NCBI RefSeq assembly: GCF_007923445.1
Contig: NZ_VOJI01000005.1
Location: 186,001 to 250,000, forward strand
DNA length: 64,000 nucleotides
Direction of reading: 5' to 3'
From: Puniceibacterium confluentis
Lineage (GTDB): Bacteria > Pseudomonadota > Alphaproteobacteria > Rhodobacterales > Rhodobacteraceae
The stretch's first letter is position 1. Every line of letters starts with the position of its first letter. Of this stretch, positions 1 through 7,502 are shown one piece after another. The notes under the pieces were generated by a model. That model was not told the DNA's origin. It saw nothing but the letters and a program-made list of their open reading frames with translations, and did no database searches. Position numbers and translations under genes: made by a program.

Positions 1-122
1 CCGGGATGTGAGTCCCGGCCCGGTTCCGGCCCGGACGCACCATGGCAGCATGGCGCAAGTCTGCCGGAACGGTGCCCGGCTTCGGGGCGCGAAGAATTCC
101 CCGGCAAGAGCCAATTTTCCTC

Positions 123-151
123 TTGCAGCCCGCCGCACATGGCACTAAATC
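123..151 (+). promoter_or_regulatory. probable promoter of the tRNA-Gly pair
   Basis: A -35-like TTGCAG at 123-128 is followed, after 17 nt, by a -10-like TAAATC at 146-151. This places a transcription start about 12 nt before the first tRNA. It is a visual match to a sigma70-type promoter only. Confidence 0.4.
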
Positions 152-169
152 CAGCCCACCCATCGGTAA

Positions 170-244
170 GCGGGCGTAGCTCAGGGGTAGAGCATAACCT
201 TGCCAAGGTTAGGGTCGGGCGTTCGAATCGCCTCGCCCGCTCCA
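170..244 (+). tRNA. tRNA-Gly (anticodon GCC)
   Basis: This is a 75-nt cloverleaf including an encoded CCA end. The acceptor stem pairs GCGGGCG with CGCCCGC, the D arm reads GCTCAGGGGTAGAGC, the anticodon loop reads TTGCCAA with anticodon GCC, and the T loop is GTTCGAATC. It decodes GGC and GGU glycine codons. A second identical gene follows 23 nt downstream. Confidence 0.97.
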
Positions 245-267
245 ATGGGACGGTAAACGACTGAAGC

Positions 268-342
268 GCGGGCGTAGCTCAGGGGTAGAGCATAACCTTG
301 CCAAGGTTAGGGTCGGGCGTTCGAATCGCCTCGCCCGCTCCA
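268..342 (+). tRNA. tRNA-Gly (anticodon GCC), second identical copy
   Basis: The sequence is identical over all 75 nt to the copy at 170-244, including the encoded CCA. The 23-nt spacer differs from the upstream leader, so the pair looks like a gene duplication cotranscribed from one promoter. A strong hairpin terminator follows at about 358-387. Confidence 0.97.
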
Positions 343-357
343 GTCGGACCAGCATTC

Positions 358-387
358 AAGGCCGCCCTTCGGGGCGGCCTTTGCTTT
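358..387 (+). terminator. rho-independent terminator after the tRNA pair
   Basis: An AAGGCCGCCC arm, TTCG loop and GGGCGGCCTT arm are followed by the T-rich TGCTTTT. Confidence 0.8.
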
Positions 388-526
388 TGCGGGCCGCGCG
401 GAAAACCACCCTTGCCCGAGGGCGCGCCGACCGCTAGAACGAAGACGGAACACGCACGGATCGGCCATTCGCGGGTTGCGCACGGCGCGCACAACGGGTT
501 GTATCTGCAAAAAGAGGGCCGGCAAG

Positions 527-1486
527 ATGCTGACATCAGTGGAACTTTGCGCCGGCGCCGGCGGCCAGGCTCTTGGCCTGGAAAAGGCGGGATTCGATCA
601 CACCGCTCTGGTCGAGATCGACCACCATTGCTGCAACACCCTGCGCCACAACCGCCCGGCCTGGAACGTGCTGGAACAGGACATGCGCCTGTTCAAGGAT
701 CAGGCCGCTGCCTACAAGGGGCTTGACCTGCTGGCCGGCGGCCTGCCCTGTCCGCCGTTTTCGGTCGCAGGCAAGCAACTGGGCGAAAAGGACGAGCGCA
801 ACCTGTTCAACGATGCCATCGACATCATCGACGTTGCCCGCCCGCGCGCGGTGATGATCGAGAATGTGCGCGGCTTTCTGGACGCCGTGTTTCACGACTA
901 CCGCGAAAAGCTCAAGGGCCAGCTCGACAAGCTTGGATACCGGGCCGACTGGCGCCTGCTCAACGCGTCGGACTATGGGGTGCCGCAGCTGCGCCCGCGG
1001 GTGGTGATCGTGGCGATCCAGAAATCCCGCGCCGATCTGTTCGAATGGCCCGATCCCAACCCGCACAACCCGCCGACTGTCGGCGAAACCCTGTGTGACC
1101 TGATGGCCGCCCGCGGCTGGCGCGGTGCCAGGGACTGGGCGGCCAGAGCCGACGAGATTGCCCCCACGATCGTGGGCGGATCCAAGAAGCACGGCGGTCC
1201 CGACCTGGGCCCCACCCGTGCCCGCGCCGCCTGGGCTACGCTGGGGGTCGAGGGGCGTACCATCGCACCCGAGGCGCCGGATCCGTTTCACGACGGCATG
1301 CCGCGCCTGACCGTGCCGATGGTCGCCCGGATTCAGGGCTTTCCCGACGACTGGCACTTTACCGGCGCCAAGACCAACGCCTACCGTCAGGTCGGCAACG
1401 CCTTTCCGCCGCCGGTGGCGCAGGCGGTGTCGGCCCAGATCGCGCGCACCCTGCGCAAGCGGATGCTGCGGACCGTGGGCGCCTGA
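527..1486 (+). CDS. C5-cytosine DNA methyltransferase (NaeI-type modification enzyme)
   Basis: This 319-residue protein transfers a methyl group from SAM to C5 of cytosine and should protect host DNA from the endonuclease encoded 16 nt downstream. Canonical m5C-MTase motifs are in order: motif I SVELCAGAGGQALGLEKAGF (4-23), the PC nucleophile in GGLPCPPFS (C75), ENVRG (112-116), QLRPR (154-158), and QGFPDDW plus QVGNAFPPP near the C-terminus. The stretch between motifs VIII and IX (IAPTIVGGSKKHGGPDLGP) would be the target-recognition region. I chose the ATG at 527 because motif I begins right after it and GAGGGCC lies upstream; an in-frame ATG 51 nt earlier adds an implausible basic leader. 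Target GCCGGC is inferred from the partner only. Confidence 0.93.
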   Translation: MLTSVELCAGAGGQALGLEKAGFDHTALVEIDHHCCNTLRHNRPAWNVLEQDMRLFKDQAAAYKGLDLLAGGLPCPPFSVAGKQLGEKDERNLFNDAIDIIDVARPRAVMIENVRGFLDAVFHDYREKLKGQLDKLGYRADWRLLNASDYGVPQLRPRVVIVAIQKSRADLFEWPDPNPHNPPTVGETLCDLMAARGWRGARDWAARADEIAPTIVGGSKKHGGPDLGPTRARAAWATLGVEGRTIAPEAPDPFHDGMPRLTVPMVARIQGFPDDWHFTGAKTNAYRQVGNAFPPPVAQAVSAQIARTLRKRMLRTVGA

Positions 1487-1502
1487 CCGCTCGGGTCGCC
1501 GC

Positions 1503-2423
1503 ATGAAACGGACCCTCCCCGACAGCCGTGTCCTCCCCGGGCATCCGGACCTTGCCCGGCTCGACCAACTCGGCGCCGAGATCACCCGACGCGCCGGCGG
1601 CCCCAGGCTGCTGGCCGAATCCTTCCCGACCATGCTGCGCCGCTGCATCGACGATGTGATCATGACGCCAAAGACCGGGCGGCGGTCTTACGACGAGCTC
1701 GAGAAAACCGAAAAGACCTATATCGGCACCCGGGTCGAAATCGAGCTGCGCGCCCTGCTTCAATTGCCGCGCGGGCGGCTCGATACCGAAATCCTGGGTC
1801 AGGATGTCGACATCAAGAACACCATGGGCAGCAACTGGATGATCCCGACCGAGGCGATCGGCCACCCCTGCCTGCTGGTCGCCGCCGACGAGGCACGCGC
1901 CGCCTGTTATCTGGGACTGATCGTTGCCCGGCCCGAATACCTGACCGCCGGGCAGAACAAGGACGCCAAGAAAACCGTTTCAGCCGAGGGCTTTGCCCAT
2001 ATTCTCTGGTTGCTCTGCAATCATCCCTATCCCGCGAACTTCTGGCGCACCGTGCCGCCGGAGGCGGTGACACGCATCTTTGCAGGCGGCACCGGCAACC
2101 AGCGCATGGCGACGCTGTTCCGCGAGATTCAGGGCCGCCCGATCACCCGCGATGTGGTCGAAGCCGTGGCCCGGCAGCAGGATTTCATGCGCCGCATCCG
2201 CTCGGACAAGGGACGCGGCACCCGGGACCATCTGGCCGCGGAGGGAATCCTGCTGCTCTCGGGTCATTACGATGCGCCCCTGATCGCGGCGCTGGGGCTT
2301 CCGGCCTGCACCGGCAGCGAATTCATCTCGTATCTGCCACGCAGCCGGGACGAGGCGGATCTTGCCACCCGCATGGGGGCTCCACTGAGCTGGCCGCCGC
2401 GGCAACCCGCCCTGGACCTGTAG
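1503..2423 (+). CDS. NaeI-family type II restriction endonuclease
   Basis: This 306-residue protein resembles NaeI (317 aa, cuts GCCGGC, type IIE, needs two sites) along its first two thirds. The block KTEKTYIGTRVEIEL (68-82) corresponds to KTEKTHMGTLVEINL of NaeI, and VDIKNTMGSNWMIPTEAIGH (102-121) to its active-site region. E79, D94, D103 and K105 fall where the catalytic E70, D86, D95 and K97 of NaeI should be, so the enzyme looks functional. A second DNA-binding region (QQDFMRRIR, then LAAEGILLL) also matches NaeI from memory. The gene starts 16 nt after the methyltransferase stop and is probably in the same operon. Family call is strong; the exact recognition sequence is inferred. Confidence 0.9.
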   Translation: MKRTLPDSRVLPGHPDLARLDQLGAEITRRAGGPRLLAESFPTMLRRCIDDVIMTPKTGRRSYDELEKTEKTYIGTRVEIELRALLQLPRGRLDTEILGQDVDIKNTMGSNWMIPTEAIGHPCLLVAADEARAACYLGLIVARPEYLTAGQNKDAKKTVSAEGFAHILWLLCNHPYPANFWRTVPPEAVTRIFAGGTGNQRMATLFREIQGRPITRDVVEAVARQQDFMRRIRSDKGRGTRDHLAAEGILLLSGHYDAPLIAALGLPACTGSEFISYLPRSRDEADLATRMGAPLSWPPRQPALDL

Positions 2424-2433
2424 CGCCGTCCGC

Positions 2434-2673
2434 TCAGAACGCCTTGAAGGTCAGCGTGGTCAGCGTGCGCTCCAACCCCTTGATGCCAGTCATGTTCTCG
2501 TTGATGAAATGGCCCACGTCCTGGCCTTCGGGAACATACAGCTTGACCAGCAGATCATATTCGCCGCTGGTCGAGTACAACTCTGAATGCACCTCGCGCA
2601 GGGCGATTTCTTCGGCGACCGCGTAGGTGGTCCCGGGCGTGCAGCGGATCTGGACAAAGACGCAGGTGGTCAT
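2434..2673 (-). CDS. stand-alone Lrp/AsnC ligand-binding (RAM) domain protein
   Basis: At 79 residues this is only the C-terminal effector-binding domain of the Lrp/AsnC family, with no helix-turn-helix. Conserved pieces are FVQIRCTPGTTYAVAEEIA, HSELYSTSGEYDLLVKLYVPEG and GIKGLERTLTTLTF. Such proteins form oligomers that bind amino acids and may modulate full-length Lrp regulators. I chose the ATG at 2673 because GGAGCG lies 7 nt upstream and the RAM domain begins immediately; an upstream in-frame start would add an unrelated 20-residue leader. It converges with the endonuclease gene and diverges from hisB. Confidence 0.85.
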   Translation of the reverse strand: MTTCVFVQIRCTPGTTYAVAEEIALREVHSELYSTSGEYDLLVKLYVPEGQDVGHFINENMTGIKGLERTLTTLTFKAF

Positions 2674-2745
2674 AAAGCGCTCCTGTTGACTGCCCCGAAA
2701 GCTGGCACAGGCACCACGCCCGCACAATCGCAAAACGCACGCCCC

Positions 2746-2774
2746 TTGGCGCGGTCGGTCCCGCCGCCTATAAG
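2746..2774 (+). promoter_or_regulatory. probable sigma70-type promoter of hisB
   Basis: TTGGCG (2746-2751), a 17-nt spacer and TATAAG (2769-2774) lie about 30 nt before the hisB start. It would drive the hisB-hisH unit. Confidence 0.5.
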
Positions 2775-2804
2775 CCCCCCGAACGCTTACGGCAGGAGAG
2801 CCCC

Positions 2805-3392
2805 ATGCGCAGAGCCACCGTCACCCGCGCCACCGCCGAGACCGACATTTCCGTCGAGATCAACCTTGATGGCACCGGCGTCTACGACAATCAGACCGGC
2901 GTCGGTTTCTTTGACCACATGCTGGACCAGCTGGCGCGGCATTCGCTGATCGACATGACGCTCCGCGCGACGGGCGACCTGCACATTGACGACCACCACA
3001 CTGTCGAGGACACCGGCATCGCCCTTGGCCAGGCGCTGCGCACGGCTCTGGGCGACAAGACCGGCATCCGCCGCTACGGATCCTGCCTGCTGGCGATGGA
3101 TGACGCACAGGTGCGCTGTGCCCTGGATCTTTCGGCACGGCCCTACCTCATCTGGAACGTGGCGATTCCGACCGCCAAGATCGGCACCTTCGACACCGAA
3201 CTGGTGCGGGAATTCTTTCAGGCGCTCAGCACCCACGGCGGCATCACCCTGCACGTCGACATGCTGCACGGGATCAACAGCCACCACATCGCCGAGGCGA
3301 CATTCAAATCCGTCGCCCGCGCCCTGCGCGAAGCGGTCGAGACCGATCCGCGTACCTCCAAGGCGATTCCCTCGACCAAAGGCGCGCTTTAA
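2805..3392 (+). CDS. hisB: imidazoleglycerol-phosphate dehydratase
   Basis: This enzyme dehydrates imidazole glycerol phosphate to imidazole acetol phosphate, the sixth step of histidine biosynthesis. The 195-residue length is that of the monofunctional HisB. Metal-binding histidine motifs are visible: [12 protein letters not shown] near residue 40 and [14 protein letters not shown] near 65, with the later [20 protein letters not shown] sits 5 nt before the ATG. It opens the his block, with hisH 39 nt downstream. Confidence 0.97.
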   Translation: MRRATVTRATAETDISVEINLDGTGVYDNQTGVGFFDHMLDQLARHSLIDMTLRATGDLHIDDHHTVEDTGIALGQALRTALGDKTGIRRYGSCLLAMDDAQVRCALDLSARPYLIWNVAIPTAKIGTFDTELVREFFQALSTHGGITLHVDMLHGINSHHIAEATFKSVARALREAVETDPRTSKAIPSTKGAL

Positions 3393-3431
3393 CCCCGCGC
3401 CAGCACCGAAATTTCCAGACCGGAGCACCCC

Positions 3432-4070
3432 ATGCTCACAGCAATCATCGATTATGAAAGCGGCAACCTGCACTCGGCCCAGAAGGCGTTCGAGCGGATG
3501 GCGGCCGAGACCGACGCCGGAACGGTCATCGTCACCACCGACGCCGACGTCGTGGCCAGGGCCGACCGTATCGTGCTGCCCGGCGACGGGGCTTTTCCGG
3601 CCTGCGCCGCCGCCCTGCGCGGTGACAGCGGCCTCTACTCTGCGATGATCGAGGCGGTCGAGGTCAAGGCCCGCCCCTTCCTGGGCATCTGCGTCGGCAT
3701 GCAGCTGATGGCGCGCAAGGGGCATGAGTACCGCGAAACCGACGGCCTTGGCTGGATCGACGGCGAAGTGATGCACATCGCGCCCAAGGACCGGTCGTTC
3801 AAGGTGCCGCACATGGGCTGGAACGATCTGGTGCTGAATCACCCGCATCCGGTGCTGGCCGGGATCGCAACCGGCGACCACGCCTATTTCGTGCATTCCT
3901 ACCAGATCCGCATGGCGGACATGGCCCAGCGCATCGCCCATGTGGACTATGCCGAAGAAATCACCGCCATCGTCGGGCGCGACAACATGCTGGGCCTGCA
4001 GTTCCATCCCGAGAAATCGGCGGGAAACGGGCTGCGCATGATCGCCAACTTTCTGGCCTGGGCCCCCTGA
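3432..4070 (+). CDS. hisH: imidazole glycerol phosphate synthase, glutamine amidotransferase subunit
   Basis: This 212-residue class I glutaminase feeds ammonia to HisF. The nucleophile is C87 in GICVGMQ, with H192 and E194 in LQFHPEKS completing the triad. HGWNDL-type contacts are represented by PHMGWNDL. It follows hisB closely, and the synthase partner hisF lies 1.65 kb downstream on the same strand, beyond an opposite-strand DUF2147 gene and hisA. Confidence 0.97.
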   Translation: MLTAIIDYESGNLHSAQKAFERMAAETDAGTVIVTTDADVVARADRIVLPGDGAFPACAAALRGDSGLYSAMIEAVEVKARPFLGICVGMQLMARKGHEYRETDGLGWIDGEVMHIAPKDRSFKVPHMGWNDLVLNHPHPVLAGIATGDHAYFVHSYQIRMADMAQRIAHVDYAEEITAIVGRDNMLGLQFHPEKSAGNGLRMIANFLAWAP

Positions 4071-4095
4071 CACCCAAATCGGGCAAACATGCAAA

Positions 4096-4120
4096 AGGCC
4101 GACACCAGGTGTCGGCCTCT
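4096..4120. terminator. bidirectional hairpin between hisH and the DUF2147 gene
   Basis: An inverted repeat AGGCCGACACC / GGTGTCGGCCT lies between the two convergent genes. The AAAA on its left and the CTCT on its right give weak U-tracts in both directions. Confidence 0.55.
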
Positions 4121-4150
4121 CCGGTTCGTCCGACGCAGGTCCGGTCGCGC

Positions 4151-4537
4151 TTACTTAACCCGGTTCCAGGTCTGCTTGGAACACAGCAGACCGCCGGCCA
4201 CACAGCCCGACAGTTGCAGCGAATTGCCATTCAGCAACATTTTTCCCATGTAGACCTTGTTGTTGGACGGGCGCCAGACCTTGCCCTGGTACTTGCCCTT
4301 GCCCTGAGGCGCCATGTCGATCACCAGGGTCTTGCCCAGATTGGGCGACTTGTATTCCCCGGTGTCATTGAAGGTCCGGTCGATGGTGCCGCAGAAATTC
4401 GGCCCGCAGGGTTTTATCCCGACAATCGCGTAGGCTCCGTCATCCGGCTCGGTCTTCCACGTCCCCTCAACCGGATCCGCCCAGGCCGCGCCGCCCAAAA
4501 GCACCAGCCCCAGGGCCGCCGCGCACAGTTTCTTCAT
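4151..4537 (-). CDS. DUF2147 secreted protein
   Basis: This 128-residue protein starts with a signal peptide (MKKLCAAALGLVLLGGAAWA, predicted cleavage after residue 20). The rest is a DUF2147 domain with the characteristic start DPVEGTWKT and a repeated pattern of G and W residues. Four cysteines (CGPNFCG and the C-terminal SGCVAGGLLCS) probably form disulfides in the periplasm. GGAGATGC precedes the ATG. It is inserted on the opposite strand between hisH and hisA, so hisA needs its own promoter or readthrough. Function unknown; some family members are called lipocalin-like. Confidence 0.88.
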   Translation of the reverse strand: MKKLCAAALGLVLLGGAAWADPVEGTWKTEPDDGAYAIVGIKPCGPNFCGTIDRTFNDTGEYKSPNLGKTLVIDMAPQGKGKYQGKVWRPSNNKVYMGKMLLNGNSLQLSGCVAGGLLCSKQTWNRVK

Positions 4538-4671
4538 CTTGCATCTCCTCCCGAAATGTCTGCGGCAACGGTGCCGCCGAGCTGTTGGGCAATCAAGTCT
4601 GACGTGAGGTCGCGTTGCATCTGCCGTGCCGTCATGCCAAACCGGCGAAAACCGAACCAAGGGTGCCCGCG

Positions 4672-5394
4672 ATGATCCTCTACCCCGCCATTGATCTCAA
4701 GGATGGTCAGGCCGTCCGCCTGCTGCGCGGCGACATGGAGAAATCCACCGTCTTCAGCGACGACCCCGCCGCCCAGGCCCGCGCCTTTGTCCAGGCGGGT
4801 TGCGAATGGCTGCACCTCGTCGACCTGAACGGCGCCTTTGCAGGCACCCCGGTAAATGCCGCGGCAGTCGAGGCGATCCTCGCCACCTGCGATGTGCCGG
4901 CCCAGCTTGGCGGCGGCATCCGGGACATGGCGACAATCGAGTCCTGGCTCGCCAAGGGGCTTGCCCGGGTGATCCTCGGCACCGTCGCAGTCGAAAACCC
5001 CGCCCTCGTGCGTGAAGCCGCCCGCGCCTTTCCCGGTCAGGTCGCTGTTGGCATTGACGCCCGCAACGGCCGTGTGGCGACCAAGGGCTGGGCGACGGAA
5101 ACCGATGTGATGGTGACCGACCTGGCGAAATCCTTCGAGGACGCCGGGGTCGCGGCGATCATCTACACCGACATCAACCGCGATGGCGCGATGCAGGGCC
5201 CCAACATCACCGCGACCGAGGCACTGGCCCGCGCCGTGAACATCCCCGTGATCGCCTCGGGTGGCGTCAGCTCGCTCGGCGATCTCACCGCTCTGCGCGA
5301 CACCGGCGTGATCGCGGGGGCGATTTCGGGGCGGGCGCTGTACGATGGTGCGCTGGACCTCGGTGCCGCCCTTGCGGCGCTGAAAACCGCCTGA
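4672..5394 (+). CDS. hisA: phosphoribosylformimino-5-aminoimidazole carboxamide ribotide isomerase
   Basis: HisA catalyses the Amadori rearrangement of ProFAR to PRFAR in histidine synthesis. The 240-residue (beta/alpha)8 barrel shows the catalytic aspartates D8 (PAIDLKDG) and D129 (VGIDARNG), plus the phosphate-binding loops QLGGGIR and IASGGVSS. I chose the ATG at 4672 because [12 protein letters not shown] is the standard family start; the in-frame codons upstream are not conserved-looking. Its reading frame is related to that of hisF by ancient duplication. Confidence 0.97.
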   Translation: MILYPAIDLKDGQAVRLLRGDMEKSTVFSDDPAAQARAFVQAGCEWLHLVDLNGAFAGTPVNAAAVEAILATCDVPAQLGGGIRDMATIESWLAKGLARVILGTVAVENPALVREAARAFPGQVAVGIDARNGRVATKGWATETDVMVTDLAKSFEDAGVAAIIYTDINRDGAMQGPNITATEALARAVNIPVIASGGVSSLGDLTALRDTGVIAGAISGRALYDGALDLGAALAALKTA

Positions 5395-5676
5395 ACCGTC
5401 GGCACCCCCGAACACCAGCATCATCAGCGGCAGATACAACGCGGCCAGCCGACTGGCCGTGTTCGCAGGCGTGCCCGGTTTCGGGTTGCCGAAAACCACC
5501 AGCTGCGAGGCGCCGACCGATACCGCACCTGCGCCGCGGTCCACGAGCACAAACACCGTCGCGCACGCCGCCACCGGCGCCAGCAACAGTGCGCTCAAAA
5601 CCACATGTCCCGTCAAACTCGGCCGCGTCCGCATTCCGGACGCAGAAATGCCGCCCGCCTCTGGCATCACCGGACA
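5395..5676 (-). other. possible minus-strand membrane-protein reading frame or remnant in the hisA-hisF gap
   Basis: The 327-nt gap between hisA and hisF has no convincing plus-strand gene. Read on the minus strand from an ATG at 5676 (or 5634) it gives about 94 codons with natural composition and GC-rich third positions. There are two hydrophobic stretches, around [20 protein letters not shown] and [15 protein letters not shown]. The frame does not close: it runs on antisense through the end of hisA with no stop nearby. This may be a decayed gene that lost its 3' end, or a small protein overlapping hisA. Confidence 0.3.
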
Positions 5677-5721
5677 TTCCATCCTAAAAGGCCGCAACAC
5701 GCAAAACACATGGGCGAGACC

Positions 5722-6483
5722 ATGCTCAAGACCCGTATCATTCCCTGTCTGGATGTCGCCGATGGCCGCGTGGTCAAGGGCGTGAACTTTGTCGATCTGC
5801 GCGATGCCGGCGATCCGGTCGACGCTGCGCGGGCCTATGACGCGGCCGGCGCCGACGAGATCTGTTTTCTCGACATCCATGCCACCCACGAAAATCGTGG
5901 CACCATGTTCGACGTGGTCACCCGCACTGCGGAACAGTGTTTCATCCCCCTCACCGTCGGCGGCGGTGTGCGGACGGTGGCCGATGTCCGCGCCTTGCTG
6001 CTCGCAGGCGCGGACAAGGTCAGCTTCAACTCGGCCGCTGTGGCCACCCCTGACGTCGTGACCCAGGCCGCCGACCAGTTCGGCAGCCAGTGTATCGTTG
6101 TCGCCATCGACGCCAAGACCGTGGCCCCCGGCAAGTGGGAAATCTTCACCCACGGCGGACGCCGCGCCACCGGCATCGATGCGGTCGATTTCGCCATGAC
6201 CATAACCGCCAAGGGCGCCGGGGAAATCCTGCTCACCTCCATGGACCGGGACGGCACCCGCGCGGGCTTCAACCTGCCGCTGACCCGCGCCATCAGCGAT
6301 GCGGTCAGTGTGCCGGTCATCGCAAGTGGCGGCGTCGGCACCCTCGACCACCTTGTCGAAGGCGTGACCCTGGGCGGCGCCAGCGCGGTGCTTGCAGCAT
6401 CGATTTTCCACTTCGGCGACCACACGATCGCCGAGGCCAAGGCCCACATGCAGGCCGCCGGTGTGCCGGTGCGTCTGTCATGA
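5722..6483 (+). CDS. hisF: imidazole glycerol phosphate synthase, cyclase subunit
   Basis: HisF uses HisH-derived ammonia to convert PRFAR to imidazole glycerol phosphate and AICAR. This 253-residue barrel begins with the standard [13 protein letters not shown]11 and the later aspartate in VVAIDAKTV are the catalytic pair. Phosphate loops TVGGGVR and IASGGVGT are visible. The stop codon overlaps the hisE start (ATGA), which implies translational coupling. Confidence 0.97.
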   Translation: MLKTRIIPCLDVADGRVVKGVNFVDLRDAGDPVDAARAYDAAGADEICFLDIHATHENRGTMFDVVTRTAEQCFIPLTVGGGVRTVADVRALLLAGADKVSFNSAAVATPDVVTQAADQFGSQCIVVAIDAKTVAPGKWEIFTHGGRRATGIDAVDFAMTITAKGAGEILLTSMDRDGTRAGFNLPLTRAISDAVSVPVIASGGVGTLDHLVEGVTLGGASAVLAASIFHFGDHTIAEAKAHMQAAGVPVRLS

Positions 6484-6794
6484 CCCTGGACGAGCTTGCC
6501 GCCACCATCGCCCTGCGGGCCGCTGCGGACCCCGACACCAGCTGGACCGCCAAGCTGTTGGCCAAGGGTCCGGAAAAATGTGCGGAAAAGTTCGGCGAAG
6601 AGGCGATCGAAGCGATCATCGAAGCGGTGAAGGGGGATCGTGCCCGCCTCACCTCCGAAGCCGCGGACGTGCTGTTCCACCTGCTGGTGATGCTGCGCGC
6701 ACGCGACGTGCCGCTGTCGGACGTCATGGCCGAACTTGCCCGCCGTCAGGGCACATCCGGGCTGAGCGAAAAGGCCGCCCGTCCGGAGCAGTGA
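6480..6794 (+). CDS. hisE: phosphoribosyl-ATP pyrophosphohydrolase
   Basis: HisE hydrolyses PR-ATP to PR-AMP, the second step of the pathway. It is a 104-residue all-alpha MazG-like protein with the conserved [21 protein letters not shown] helix and [13 protein letters not shown] metal-binding helix. The start overlaps hisF by 4 nt. The usual fusion partner HisI is not in this window. Confidence 0.95.
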   Translation: MTLDELAATIALRAAADPDTSWTAKLLAKGPEKCAEKFGEEAIEAIIEAVKGDRARLTSEAADVLFHLLVMLRARDVPLSDVMAELARRQGTSGLSEKAARPEQ

Positions 6795-6847
6795 CGGGAC
6801 GGCGGGCGGGGCGCCTTCCGGCTCTGCCGGAACAGCGCCGCAGGCCG

Positions 6848-7315
6848 TCACAGCTTAGACGAAATCACCCCGGTCGAAAAACCGCCCTTGCGCAGCTCGC
6901 CAAACAACCGCTGGTATTCGATCTTCGGACACCGGTCCTGCACGACATCCACGCCCCGCGCCGCCGCCCGCGCCGCGGCAGCCGCGTGGCGCACCCCGAT
7001 CTGCATCCAGATCGTGCGCAGCCCCGGCAGGACCGCCAGTGCCTCGTCCACGATTTCCGGCACCGCCTCGGAACGCCTGAAGATGTCCACCATATCCACC
7101 GGCTCGGAGATGTCCCGCAGCGATGCCCGCACCACCTGCCCGAACAGCCGCTGTCCGGTGTGCCCGGGATTGACCGGAATGACCGTATAGCCCCGCAGAC
7201 CCAGGTAGCGGGCCACATAATAGGACGGCCGCACCGGATTCATCGACACGCCGACCACGGCAATCACCTTGGTGCGCGTCAGGATATCTTTGAGAAAAGG
7301 GTCGGAATAGGTCAT
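6848..7315 (-). CDS. CoA-binding (YccU-type) Rossmann protein
   Basis: This 155-residue protein matches the CoA_binding_2 family: an N-terminal Rossmann fold with [22 protein letters not shown], then [11 protein letters not shown] and [20 protein letters not shown], ending with a [14 protein letters not shown] motif. Family members resemble the N-terminal domain of succinyl-CoA ligase alpha and are presumed cytosolic nucleotide or CoA binders; the role is not established. It converges with hisE, separated by 53 nt. Confidence 0.88.
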   Translation of the reverse strand: MTYSDPFLKDILTRTKVIAVVGVSMNPVRPSYYVARYLGLRGYTVIPVNPGHTGQRLFGQVVRASLRDISEPVDMVDIFRRSEAVPEIVDEALAVLPGLRTIWMQIGVRHAAAAARAAARGVDVVQDRCPKIEYQRLFGELRKGGFSTGVISSKL

Positions 7316-7340
7316 GTCCGCAGATTACCCTGCAAAATCC

Positions 7341-7374
7341 AAAGAAAAAAGCGCCCAGGGTAAACCCTGGGCGC
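7341..7374 (-). terminator. rho-independent terminator of the DUF2235 unit
   Basis: The inverted repeat GCGCCCAGGG / CCCTGGGCGC (7351-7374) is followed, in minus-strand direction, by TTTTTTCTTT. It closes the transcription unit of the minus-strand gene ending at 7503. Confidence 0.85.
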
Positions 7375-7502
7375 CAGTGCGGAACGAGGGACAGTGAAGG
7401 TGTCGCGGGGGTTCCGTTCCCGCGAGCCTGCAGTGTAGATAGGTAGCGGCGCCACAGTTTAAAGTCATGTCAAGTAACTGTGAACAAAGCGCTTGCCAAT
7501 CC

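Noticed and set aside
170-2733. Integrative element at the tandem tRNA genes
   Set aside because: Copies are full length, and I find no integrase, no partial tRNA repeat and no mobility gene downstream; the restriction-modification pair alone does not make an element.
4534-6447. A 637-codon minus-strand frame through hisA and hisF
   Set aside because: Most of it is antisense to two certain his genes. Only the part in the intergenic gap looks protein-like and is reported separately.
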